Shown here one piece after another: positions 1 through 10,842 of a stretch of DNA of 64,000 nucleotides. Below the pieces are notes generated by a model. It ran no database searches, was not told the origin of the DNA, and saw only the letters and a program-made list of their open reading frames with translations. Origin of the DNA: Oryza sativa Japonica Group (lineage: Eukaryota > Streptophyta > Magnoliopsida > Poales > Poaceae). Every line of letters begins with the position of its first letter. Position 1 is the first letter of the stretch. The stretch is taken from positions 42,152,001 to 42,216,000 of the forward strand of contig NC_089035.1 of the NCBI RefSeq assembly GCF_034140825.1, read 5' to 3'. The translations under genes were made by a program, and so were the position numbers.

Positions 1-1948
1 GCAGTACAATTTGTTGCTCCAGGATGGTTTCAACTTTCATATAAATTATATCTGTTGTGATCTCTTCTCCGTACAATTAATTCCTTTTCAGAAGTTCCCC
101 CTTGCTGCAGGGAGACCGAAGCTTTTTTCATTATTGATGTTATAAGATATTATTGATATATTTTAATCACATCTTAACTAACTTGTACTTGTATGAGATT
201 TGCAGTGTTCCAAAATTTTGATATGTGATTTGAACCTCTGAAGTAGGACTACCCAACTAAAATTCCTGATTACTCTTGCTCTGTCACTACACGCCTCCAC
301 ATCCCTACATCCGAGGCTCCTACTCGGCGACTCCGATTGGCAATTGAAGGTCAGTGGTTGATAGCTCATGCCTCATTGCTCATAGGCTTGTAGCTCAAGC
401 TTAGGTTGCCAATTTGTGATTTGTGAATGAATGCGAATAAGTTTCTGCTGTCATGGAATGTTTTGGTATTGGCCTATTGGGTAAGACGTGAATAGGAATG
501 GGGAAGTAGTAATCTTTTTAAGGGTTGTTTGGAGAAATTGGAACACAGCTAATGCACTTGACAAACATGGGGGATGTACCTTGTGCACACCATAAAGCTC
601 AAGAAAAATATAACTCAATTTGTACTGGTGTGGGGCTATAACTGATGCTCTTGATAGACATGATTTTAGTCCATTATTGTTGTTAAGGGATATTATTTCT
701 ATATTTGCATCAATTTTTTAACTAATTTGTAGTTGTAAATGGGATTTCGATTTCAGGTTCAGATAATTGCATTATCTATCTATTTGTGCGATTCAATGGA
801 AATGTTCATAAATCAAGACTGTTTGATTCATGCTCTGCATGTTGATTTATATATTACTACCCTTTAGTTGAGCTTAATTACCGAAAAACCATGATGCCAA
901 TTATATATCCATATGCATAACAACTGATGTCAAGGGTTTATGATTTTTTCTCCATGTCCTCCAGATCGACGACGCCACCACTGGAACCCTCTCCAGTCTC
1001 AACCTCTCCGCGAACACGGTAATCATTGCACGATCACTTTCCTTCAACCATTACAGTTCAAATTCAAATTACGATATGTAATGCACAAGCCATTAAAATA
1101 AAGTTCTATGGGCTTATATGTACACTGCTGCCTTATTTTCATTTACTCATCAAAATTTGTCATTACTGTTGGAAACTGGAAAGCGCCTTTGGCTATATTT
1201 TGAATTTCATGCATTATACACATCAATTGACCGGAAATTTGTGTAAAATATAACCTGACTAATAATCTTTAGAGTGGTGTACTGCTATATTAATTTTCAT
1301 TTTTTTAATTCTCAGGTTTGACCTCTGGATTACATCTTCAACTGGTAATAATCTTCAACTGTTTGCTTCCCTTTTTCACCAACTATGAGCATGTTTGGAA
1401 TGTCTAAAAATAACAAAAAATAAATATAAGCTTCACAGAAAAAAAATCACATTCAGCGGTATAATTTTAAAATAAATCCAATTATATCCACGTTGCAAAA
1501 AAAATACTTTGGAAGTAAGGCTAACCTGTTGGACGTCGCCTCCATTGTCCCCTCTGCCGGTGACCGACGTCCTTGACTCGCCGTGAATCCCAGTCAATGC
1601 CGCCCAGGTACTTTAGTTTTTTTAAAGATCAACTGTATCAGACTCAAGCAGTGAGCCAAAGCTGATCGATTTTATTCCCTTATTTTCTGAGGATCTTAAA
1701 GAATAGTACATAGAGATTAGTTGCTGAAATTAATTTGCTCATGCTCGAAAGCAATTGGTAACCATGTGCTTTCCTGCTCTATTTACGTACAGATGGCGAA
1801 CAATTGAGTCAATATTGGTACAAGGATTATTTTCGAGATAATTTCAATAATTATGCATACGATTGGAAATGTAGTGTTTAATCCTTCTATTCTGAGCATA
1901 ATTTTGACCCATCGTGTTCTACACTTTTTGTAAAAATGATAGACCAGG
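1..1948. other. Intergenic, exon-like relics only
   Basis: I see no complete gene here. Three short GC-rich islands in AT-rich DNA look like exons: about 962-1020, followed at once by a GT; about 1315-1345, preceded by a pyrimidine-rich tract and CAG; and about 1530-1610. A fourth lies at 2911-2986, beyond the element at 1957-2829, and ends in an in-frame TGA. They do not join into a protein I recognise. They could be a decayed gene or pieces carried by the Helitron whose 3' end lies at 4146. The rest is AT-rich and featureless. Confidence 0.35.
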
Positions 1949-1956
1949 ATCTTAAG

Positions 1957-2829
1957 TAGGGGTGGGCAGAAAAAACCGAGACCGAAGACCGAACCCAAAC
2001 AAACCAAAACCGAACCCGAACTACCCGAAGTTTCGGTCATCGGTCGGTAGTTCGGTCATGCACTCGAGAAGACCGAAGTTTTTTTGGGTAGTTCGGTCAT
2101 TCTTCTCGGGTACTCGATGTAACCGATCTGTATAAAAACAGAGTTAAACATAGGCAAACATAGGCATGTGTTGGTGTTGGGCTCATGGGTTGGGTGGCTG
2201 GCAAGCCCATTAGTGATTAGTGTATTTCTCCACGAGACAAACAAGTCAACAAACCTAAGTCCCGAACCAGAATCTCGTCGCTTCGCCTCAAGCGCCGCCG
2301 CTCGGCCTACCCACTACCCCAATCTCGTCGGCTCGTCGGCGTTGCCGCGCCGCCGCGGCACTGCCCGCGCGCTGCTGCCGGCGTGCTGCCCCTCCGTGCG
2401 CCCGTCGCGGCGCGCACCGCCTGCTGCCGTGCAGCCGTGCTGCTGTCTACCCGACTGCTGAGATAGCGAGGGGGCCAATCGCCGAGCCGGAGGAGGAGGG
2501 GGCCATTGAAGTGAAGGTGACGAACAGAGCAGCACAATGGAGTCCATACAATCTTGTAATGTACTGTACGTATGAGCCTGAATCCTTCAACGCTTGATTT
2601 GTTTTGCAATCATGTTCTGATTGTTGTGTTGGCTGCCAATTGCCACATGCTGTATGCCTGTTCGGTCTGTACGGTCTAACCGAAGACCGAGACCGAAGTT
2701 TCGGCTAACCGAACTGTCGGTCTTGATTCTTGTGAGAGCAACTTCGGGTGTCAATTCTAGATAACCGAAATTTTTAAAGACCGAACTAACCGGACCGAAG
2801 TCTCGGTTATGACCGAACGCCTACCCCTA
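1957..2829. mobile_element. hAT-like non-autonomous transposon carrying GC-rich cargo
   Basis: The ends are inverted: TAGGGGTGGGC on the left and the complement of TAGGGGTAGGC on the right. The flanks ATCTTAAG (1949-1956) and GCCTTAAG (2830-2837) match at 6 of 8 bases, as expected for an 8-bp hAT duplication. Both subterminal regions are full of ACCGAA and TTCGGT motifs. The centre (about 2265-2560) is abruptly GC-rich, alanine/arginine/proline-biased in every frame, and probably a captured exon. No transposase is present, so it must have moved in trans. Confidence 0.7.
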
Positions 2830-4079
2830 GCCTTAAGTGTGCTCATCCGATTTCGAATTCTTTTAGGTTTATTACAATTTCATTTGAGAAAATTTGTTTC
2901 TTGTATCCAGATCGGCGGCGAACCCCTTCACGTCGCGCTTTGAGCCGTTTCTGGAGCCGCCCATCATCGAGCCGTGCTTGGAGTGACAGTTCTAACTAAA
3001 AGACTACTGAGCTTAATTTTTTATGTAAAACACAAATGGTTGAGAAAACAAAAATATACATGATGCACTTTGATTGTCAGTCTTTAGGAAGTTATGATTC
3101 TTTAGGAGATAGATAAAAATATTTTATGATTCATTGTATAAAAATGACTTTATGGAAGCAACTATAGATGACACAGGGGAATGTCCAATAGCTATAGAGC
3201 TCAATTACTTCTTGCTGGAAACAAGCATAATTTCTTATTTTGAAGGAATCACATCAACCGAGACGAAACGTTTGATAGGTATTTGATCATTTAGAAACGA
3301 TGGGAAGTGGCTACCGGCTTTTTGGAGTGGGACTGTAAATTATGAAGTTTTTACATTAACATTACTTATTGTTCATCCGTCAAATTACTCTGTAAATAAC
3401 GTATTGATTTTGGCACATTGTCACATTGTCGAGGGGTCTGTCAAGGCAACTTGACAAACAACAAGGATTTTGGCAAAGCCAAAGAAAGAAGTCGAACCTA
3501 CAGGGAAGAACAGAATATCATGTATCAAAACGTTCATGATTGGTGAGCAAATGTAGGTTCGCGTGATCAAAATTAATTCAGAAACTTATTTTAGAAAATA
3601 GTAAATTGCTAACTGGAATGTTACTCACCAATGTCCTCTTGTTTTGTACAACACGCCATCACCATTCAGGTGGAATATTGTGTGATTAATAAGATGATTA
3701 AATATGCACTTGTGTCTCTCTAAATATGCATTTCCGTCATCGACTAATTTTAGTAGTCGTTTCATATAAATATTGAAAGAAGACGTTAACGAGATAACCA
3801 ACAATTCTTATATTGTGAAACATTGTCAAACTATTACTTTGACATTTGTGTCATATCAAACTGGTATTTGGGTTTATAAATTCATGCCCTCATGCTATCC
3901 TTAATGGGCTGCGACCAGCGTGTGCCATGTGTGATGAATAGAAAAATCAATATTTTTAAGTACATAAGCCAATTTAGAAAAATGAATGGAATTGGCCTAT
4001 GGGAACATCCGAATTCGTGACATGTGGAAAATATATTTTCTTGTACTCTATATATTTTTTCTATTTGCGACATCCAAAT

Positions 4080-4146
4080 TCATTTTAGAGTTTTATTAAA
4101 GATTAATATAATTGCACCGTAGCGTTTAGCACGGGCATATTACTAG
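4080..4146 (+). mobile_element. Helitron-type 3' terminus
   Basis: A short hairpin with a CCGT/ACGG stem (about 4113-4134) is followed after a few bases by a terminal CTAG with T next, as at rice Helitron 3' ends. I could not place the matching 5' TC end. The element may extend well upstream and include the AT-rich DNA from about 2990 and perhaps the exon-like relics. There is no Rep/helicase coding, so it would be non-autonomous. Confidence 0.5.
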
Positions 4147-4545
4147 TTACAATAATTGTCCTTTTGCGTGAGGGTGACCAACCATTGTTTTAGAATTATT
4201 TTTATTTGACGATCTTACTTTGTACTGACATTTAGCCATGAGGCAAAGTGGCAGAAATATAAAGTTTACCATTTATTTAGGTTTCAAATGCGAGACGATG
4301 GAAGCAAATTGGAAGAGAACACTAACGTTATTTGACCATGCAACTTAGCCATGCCAAGTACCAGTTCGACGCTTGTTGAACGGTGCAGAACCTTGGACGT
4401 GAGCTCAATTGGCATCGATCTGTAAAGCATACACCTATGCCCGCAGCAGCCGGCAATCGCTTGGCGGCCGACATCACTGCACGAGCCTATCCCTAATGGG
4501 CCGGAAGAAATTTCTATGGGGAAAAAGTACACAGTATCTTTCTTT

Positions 4546-4785
4546 GAGCAAGTATAGTATTGTCAATTACTAGCTTTAATTCATTATAGCCAATCTAATA
4601 GCTCATTTATACAATAGTTACATACTACACTATTAATATCTGGTCCCACATGTCATACACACATTGTGTATTGGAGTCCGTGCTATAGCTGGCTACAAAT
4701 CTGTAGCCTGTTGACCTTCTCTCTCCTCATTTATCTGCTTAAAATATGTTTGCAGCTGGCTTATAGCCTGCTATTGTACCTGCTC
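4546..4785. repeat. MITE with GAGCA(A/G)GTA ends
   Basis: This 240-bp element has imperfect terminal inverted repeats, GAGCAAGTATAGTA at the left and the complement of GAGCAGGTACAATAG at the right. Inside are the TATAGC and GGTCCCACATGTCA motifs common to a large rice MITE family. It has no coding potential. The superfamily (probably Tourist-like) rests on memory. Confidence 0.6.
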
Positions 4786-4905
4786 TTAAGTATGATACCC
4801 CACAAAATTAACACTACCAAAATTTGCTGAGATTTTTCTTTTAGAAATGAATTGGACCAAGTCCCTCGTTTGCATGTATGTATGGATCGATGACAAAGCA
4901 CAATA

Positions 4906-5135
4906 CCACCCATCCGTTTTATATTACATAAGTTTCACCAAATTTATAAAAAAATGTAGCAACATTTTCAAATAAAAAACATACTATATAAATAAATTTG
5001 ATATTATATTTGATGAAATTAATTTAGTGTTATAGTTGTTGCTAATTTTTCTAATGAACTTAATAAAGCTTAAAAAGGTTTAACTATAAATTAGTTAAAG
5101 TTAAAAGTTTCGAGTAATACAGAAAACGGTGGGAG
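4906..5135. repeat. Stowaway-like MITE, diverged
   Basis: The ends match the Stowaway consensus (CATCCGTTTTATATTA on the left, AAAACGGTGGGAG on the right) and TA lies on both sides. The interior is AT-rich and roughly palindromic. The ends have diverged, so this is an older insertion than the one at 33,874. Confidence 0.65.
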
Positions 5136-5473
5136 TACAAGCTACCAAACCAACAACCGAACCTTTGTGGTGGGGAATATATACTGGGCGGGTCACCTGG
5201 CCGGAATCGATTAAATTATAAATTATCGTGCGTGCATGGGTTTCAGCCCCTCCATCGATCGATGTGATGTGATGCTGTGATGGGTTTCAGATTTTGATCG
5301 CACTACTAGTAGTACTCCTATTTAAATAATCCACGTTTCATTCTCGATCAATCAACATCAAATCAAATGGAATTTCAAGAAAAAAATTAATCAATCCCGC
5401 ATGCAGCGCGGCCAACCGATCGTATGCGCGGGGCTGCGTTAATTTGCACCGTTTCCATGATGCATGCACTAAA

Positions 5474-6233
5474 GGGTTATTTGGTTTGCTATCAAAATTT
5501 GTCAAAGATTACCACACTTTATATTAGACAAGTTTGACTAAATTAGCATATTATTTGGTTCATAGCCACGCTTGTAGCAAGATTCTTTCTCATCTATTAG
5601 GGTCCCACATGTCATCAACTCATTAAAGTATGGCACAATCCAATCTTGCTAGCTAAGGCGTGGCTCATTTTTTTTAAGCCACAACTTAGACAAGTGTGGC
5701 GTAAAAAGTATGATGAATAGTGGCAAACTTAGTATAGCATCCAAATATGCCCTCCTTATATTCCAATTTTTTTCTTCAAACTTCTAACTTTTCCATCACA
5801 TTGAACTTTCCTGCACCCATAAACTTTCAACTTTTCCATCACATCGTTCCAATTTCTTCAAACTTCTAATTTTGGGCTTAGTTTTCAAAACAAAAGCTTT
5901 TCACCTATTCTATCGAATGTTTAGACACATACATAAAGTATTAAATATGCATGGAGTATTAAATGTGGATAAAAAAATCAATTACATAGTTTACGTGTAA
6001 ATTGTGAGACAAATCTTTTAAGCCTAAGTGCACCATGATTTGACAATATGGTGCTACAGTAAATATTTGTTAATGACAAATTAATTAGGCATAATAAATT
6101 TGTCTCACAGTTTCCTGACGGAATCTGTAATTTATTTTATTATTAGACAACGTTTAATCCTTCAAATATATGTCCATATATCCAATGTGACATCCAAAAC
6201 AAAAATTTTTGCCATCTAAACCAGGCCAAGGTC
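5474..6233. repeat. Two adjacent MITEs
   Basis: At 5474-5753 the ends GGGTTATTTGGTTTGCTAT and AGTATAGCATCCAAATATGCCC are an inverted pair. From about 5754 to 6233 lies a second, longer-hairpin MITE family. Its arms contain GTGAGACAAATCTTTTAAGCC and the inverse GGCATAATAAATTTGTCTCAC, and its end CTAAACCAGGCC is typical of the family. No coding is visible. Confidence 0.6.
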
Positions 6234-6456
6234 CCGTCGGGCTTGCCTCCTTCCCTTTGACCTATCTATGCCATGATGCTCATGGCAGCTTAACTCTTAT
6301 TGGATTTTCTTTTCTAACTGGATTTTATTCTAAAGATTAACCTTTGCTGTAACCAACTGAGCTACCAGAACCACTTGCCTAAAGTCTCTTTTCTTCATCT
6401 ATGAGCATCCCAGTGGAGGAGTTTGCTCAAGAACCAAGAGCCGGCCAGGGAGTTGG

Positions 6457-6644
6457 ATGAAAATTAAGATTTTTATGGCACACGCTTTTTAAACTGCTAA
6501 ACGGTACGTTTCATGCGAGAACTTTCTATATGAAAGTTGCTCTAAAATATCATATTAATCTATTTTTTAAGTTTATAATAATTAAAACTCAATCACTCAT
6601 ATATCAATACCACCTCATTTTACGTAAAAAAACTTAATCTTCAT
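6457..6644. repeat. MITE with GATGAAGATTAAG ends
   Basis: It begins GATGAAAATTAAG and ends CTTAATCTTCATC. Inside is the motif CTGCTAAACGGT followed by a TTTCTATATGAAAGTTGCT core. The same core recurs near 8620, 20,800, 21,090, 30,680 and 31,680, so several relatives are scattered through the window. Confidence 0.6.
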
Positions 6645-6884
6645 CTCCATCTTCATCTTCAGAAGAAAAGAACACCACCTAAGTAGAGTGTTGTATTAGT
6701 TTTTTTACTACTGGCTCAATCTTGGGATAATTTACTATATATTATGATAAATTTATTTCCATTAGTTCGCGTGAATATTGACGGAATGGATATGCATCAT
6801 CAATATCCATGCATCCATATATAAATACTTGTAGTCAGGCCGAAGATAAAGATTCACACCTCCTACTTCTTTCACGCAGCAGCG

Positions 6885-7443
6885 TACTCCCTATTTTAAA
6901 TACAACCATAACTTTTTTATCCAATATCTAACCGTCCATCTTATTTAAAAAATTTATAAAAAAGTTTTAAAAATTAAGTCACACATAAATTACTATTTAT
7001 ATCTTATCATCTAATAACAATAAAAATACAAATTATAAAAAAAATTAAATAAGAAAGACGGTCAAACGTTGGACACTAAAACCCACAAGTACGCTTAATA
7101 TGGGACATAGGGAGTAGTACTCTTGAAGGAACACATTTGTACATACAACAAATAGTGAGACAAATCATCATCCACTATTTGATACTCCCTCCGTTTCAGG
7201 TTATAAGACGTTTTGACTTTAGTCAAATTCAAACTGTTTAAAGTTTAACTGAGTTTATAGATAAATATAATAATATTTATAATACTAAATTATTTTCATC
7301 AAATCAATAGTTGAATATATATTGATAATAAATTTGTCTTAAATTGAAAATATTACTACTTTTTTCTATAGACTTAAATCAAATTTAATGTAGTTTGACT
7401 TTGACCAAAGTTAAAACGTCTTGTAACCTGAAACATAGGGAGT
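6885..7443. repeat. Two Stowaway-like MITEs in tandem
   Basis: The first copy (about 6885-7116) starts TACTCCCTATTTTAAAT and ends GGGACATAGGGAGTA. The second (about 7183-7443) starts TACTCCCTCCGTTTCAGG and ends CCTGAAACATAGGGAGTA. Both are AT-rich imperfect palindromes flanked by TA, with no coding potential. Confidence 0.75.
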
Positions 7444-7496
7444 AGTACGAGTAGATGGGCGAGGCGTGGGATGGAGACGAAGAAGACAGCAACATA

Positions 7497-8326
7497 GGGC
7501 CTTTTTAGTTCGCGAAAAGAAAATTTTTGGCTATTACATCGGATGTTTGACCGGATGTCGGAAGGTGTTTTCAGACACGAATGAAAAACTAATTTCATAA
7601 CTTGCCTGGAAACTGCGAGATGAATCTTTTGAGTCTAATTAATCTGTCATTAGCGCATGTGGGTTACTGTAGCACTCATGGCTAATCGTGGACAAATTAG
7701 GCTAAAAAGATTTGTCTCGCGATTTTCTCCTAACCGTGCAATTAGTTTTTTCTAAATCTATATTTAATACTCCATGCATATGTCCAAAGATTCGATATGA
7801 AGGTGTGTTTGGATCCCAGCCATTGAATGCCATAGCTACAGTATTTTCGCCGCGCTACAGTATTTTCTGAGGCGAACAAAATGTCCGCCACAGGACCTGT
7901 GGCGAGCCACGACGTGGCGTGGCATTCTAATGCCCTGTTTAGATGGGACTAAAACTTTTAAGTCCCTATCACATCGGATGTTTGAAAATTAATTATAAAT
8001 ATTAAACGTAGACTATTAATAAAACCCATCCATAATCTTGGACTAATTTGCGAGACGAATCTAATGAGCCTAATTAATCCATGATTAGCCTATGTGATGC
8101 TACAGTAAACATTCTCTAATTATAAATTAATTAGGCTTAAAAAATTTGTCTCGTGAATTAGCTTTTATTTATGTAATTAGTTTTGTAAGTAGTCTATATT
8201 TAATACTCTAAATTAGTGTCTAAAGATAGGGACTAAAGTTAAGTCCCTGGATCTAAACACCACCTAAGCCGCCAACCAAGCAGCCCCGGTATTTTTGGGA
8301 AAAATATTTGGGAACTAAACGAGGCC
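7497..8326. repeat. Triple-nested MITE cluster
   Basis: The outer element has GGGCC...GTTCGCGAA and GGGAACTAAACGAGGCC ends and is flanked on both sides by ATA. At about 7801 it is split by a second element (GGTGTGTTTGGATCCC to about 8286). That one is split in turn by a third (7931-8264, TGCCCTGTTTAGATGGG to GGATCTAAACACCACC) flanked by TAA on both sides. The outer halves rejoin at about 8287. Insertion order is therefore outer, middle, inner. Confidence 0.75.
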
Positions 8327-8515
8327 ATACTTAATCAGCAGCTGCTGCCCAATCCGTCAATGGTTGGTGGGGTTTTTTAGTGGGCTGTCGCCGAGCGAGA
8401 TTCCCAGTTCTCACAACTGGTTTAACTCTACATTTGATATCGAGGTACGTACACGTCTCTGGTTTGATATCAATTAATCTGTGTCTATGTGTCGCAACAA
8501 TCGGTTCCCAGCATG

Positions 8516-8855
8516 TACGCGCGCGAAAACGGAACAATCTATTAGCGCGTGATTAATTAAGTATTAGCTAATTTTTTAAAAAATATAGATCAATATGTTT
8601 TTTAAATAACTTTCATATAGAAACTTTTTAGGGCATTTGTAAATTTTCCACTGGTTTTTTTAATATTGCAAGGATATCACTGGAATGATAGTACTAATGG
8701 CATTTTTGCAATTTTCTAGTGGCAGTTTTTTAATAACAATTCGGAGTAGTGGTAAATTTGTAAAAAAACAAACCGTTTAACAGTTTGAAAAGCGTGCGCG
8801 TGAAAAACGAGGTGGAGAGATGGGAACCAGCCGTTCCAAACACAGCCTGTGCCTT
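8516..8855. repeat. MITE of the GTGCGCGTGAAAAACG family
   Basis: The left part reads GCGCGCGAAAACGG with TTAGCGCGTGATTAATTAAG. The right part carries CCGTTTAACAGTTTGAAAAGCG, GTGCGCGTGAAAAACGAGG and an end near CCAAACACAGCCTGT. Related copies lie near 20,780-20,940 and 21,080-21,245. The centre (about 8640-8755) is extra sequence that may be a further insertion. Confidence 0.5.
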
Positions 8856-9039
8856 CTTCTTTTCTTAACATCTGTTAAAGTTTTTTCGACCCCCATCACC
8901 AACACCAAGGATCTTATATTGGATGCAAATGAGTATAGTAGTTGCGCTGCTGTAGTACCTAAACAATGCATGCGTCTTAATTTGGTAATCCCTAAACAAC
9001 AACGATTGTTTTAATTATTAGAGATTAGTGGATAACCCG

Positions 9040-9560
9040 CCCGGGGTATGTCTACAATAGGAATTTCGCATAGAGGTATGGGTAGGATTGACATTTCACA
9101 TCGTCAGATCAGATCAGATCTTGAGAAAGGGGCCGGCGGGGTGGGTGTGGAAGACTGCACACGTTGTACTACAACCCTAGCAGTCAGCTCTGCTTTCCCC
9201 AACGCGTTCTCAACCCTACTCCATCCCACTTCGTTGTCATCTCTGATGAATCTTTTCTCTCCTGCTGCAGGCTGCGTGTGCGCGGAGGAAAGGAATCTTT
9301 ATGGAGCCAAAATTTCGCAGAGATAGGAATGGAATCCTTACGAAGCCAAAATTTCGCAGAGAGGAGGATATCTGTTTGAGGAAAAAAAGGACGGGGTCTC
9401 CCTTCCTGCAACAGAGTACGGATGAAGTCCAACATATGATTAGTGAAGTACTACTAGTAGCCTATTTGCTCTGCTTTCATTTCTTCTCTGGTGTTTGATT
9501 GATTGGGTGTGTTGATGATTTCTCATCGTTTCAAGATCCAGATGTGGTGCACCTACAGAT
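9040..9560. other. Unidentified gene-like segment, copy 1
   Basis: This stretch is less AT-rich than its surroundings. From about 9283 it contains GGAGGAAAGGAATC, a methionine codon and two close copies of CCAAAATTTCGCAGAG. A diverged copy lies at 11,815-11,940, and the motif GGTGCACCTA(C/T)AGATGCAGTCTA at 9545 also recurs at 12,873. No reading frame is convincingly conserved between copies, so I treat it as a duplicated relic. Confidence 0.35.
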
Positions 9561-9589
9561 GCAGTCTAGTTGCAAACCCTAGCTGCTAG

Positions 9590-9736
9590 GCTGTGTTTAG
9601 TTCACGTCAAAATTGAAAGTTTGGTTGAAATTGGAACGATGTGACGGGAAAGTTGTAAGTCTATGTGTGTAGGAAAGTTTTGATGTGATCGAAAAAGTTG
9701 AGATTTTAAAGAAAAATTTTGAAACTAAACACAGCC
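9590..9736. repeat. Short MITE, GCTGTGTTTAG ends
   Basis: The terminal inverted repeats GCTGTGTTTAGTTCA and TGAAACTAAACACAGC flank an AT-rich 147-bp body, with CTAG on each side. A relative lies at 43,272-43,418. No coding is present. Confidence 0.65.
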
Positions 9737-9739
9737 CTA

Positions 9740-10428
9740 GTATCAGATCGTTAGTGTTTAATACTACTACTATTTCTTCTCGCCCGGCGGTTTTATTTTT
9801 TTGCTTTCATTTGGTTGCTCAGTTGGACCGATGGATTTGCCGATTCATATTCAACATTATTATAAGTACTACTCCAAGCATGGCAACAATCAGTCTGATT
9901 GGTTGGTCGGCTGGATTGATTGAGCTGTGGTCTGTGGATTATTATTATCATTATCCTATTTTTACTTGTAACCTATATTTCCCCTGGTTTACATACACAG
10001 CCAGTGCGCTTTTAGCAGTATGTTTTACATGCTTTACTTTACATTAATCGTAATTTTTTTTTTTTTGCAGACCGCGTGATGATGTTACCGTTTGATGTGA
10101 CGTACCTTAGTTTGTACGCGAGATTCAACAAGATGAAGGTAATTAAACGAATTACTTCTCTTGTGCTATGTCTACTACTCCTGTAGTACATGTGTTGCAC
10201 TGTATTGCACTGTATTGACCCAGTAATTGGATTGTGAATACGCTCCATATGGGGCGTCCAATCTGGGGGACAAAAACAGGCGCCCCACATAGCTATTCAT
10301 TCACTCATTTCTCTCTCCCGTATCTCACTCATCTCTCTAACTTATCTTCCTGCTCGTTTTCTCTCCTCTACTTTACTCTTTCTCTCTCTCACCAAGGCTT
10401 TGATGTGAGGACGAGGGCGCAGCGTCCC
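9740..10428. other. Intergenic, no gene recognised
   Basis: Mostly AT-rich sequence with a run of T at 10,052-10,066 and a CT-rich stretch around 10,300-10,400 (TCTCTC repeats). Short open frames are not supported by codon bias or splice signals. Confidence 0.4.
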
Positions 10429-10431
10429 CGT

Positions 10432-10839
10432 CACTACTTAAAAAAACGATTTTTCATGACGACACCCTTTTATTTTTGCCGGCGGATTAATGAAACAAAC
10501 GCTAGTAAAAACATATGGGAGGATTCTCGCTCATGAGCCGCCAGCGAAAACCGATTTTCGCTAGCGGAAACTTAGGAGGTACGTCATAAAAAATAACACT
10601 ATTTTTTAGGCGGACCTCTTAAGTGTGGCGGTAGAGCACCGCTCGTAAAAAAAAATAAATCCCATTGCCCCACCACCCACAGCCCACCGCTCCTAACTAC
10701 CCACCGCGCATTGGTTTCAATTTTCGCAAACAGTATTCTGACCGCTTGTGGAAAGTAAGGATTTTCACTGGCCTTTACCTGCTGGCGCGCCTGTGCAAAT
10801 GTTTTTAGGCCGTCAGTAAAAATGTTTTTTCTAGTAGTG
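10432..10839. mobile_element. Non-autonomous CACTA element
   Basis: It begins CACTACTTAAAAAAACG and ends TTTTTTCTAGTAGTG, the terminal signature of CACTA transposons. The 3-bp target duplication CGT is exact on both sides (10,429-10,431 and 10,840-10,842). The 408-bp body holds subterminal GCCGGCG/TCGCTAGCGG-type motifs and no transposase. Confidence 0.85.
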
Positions 10840-10842
10840 CGT

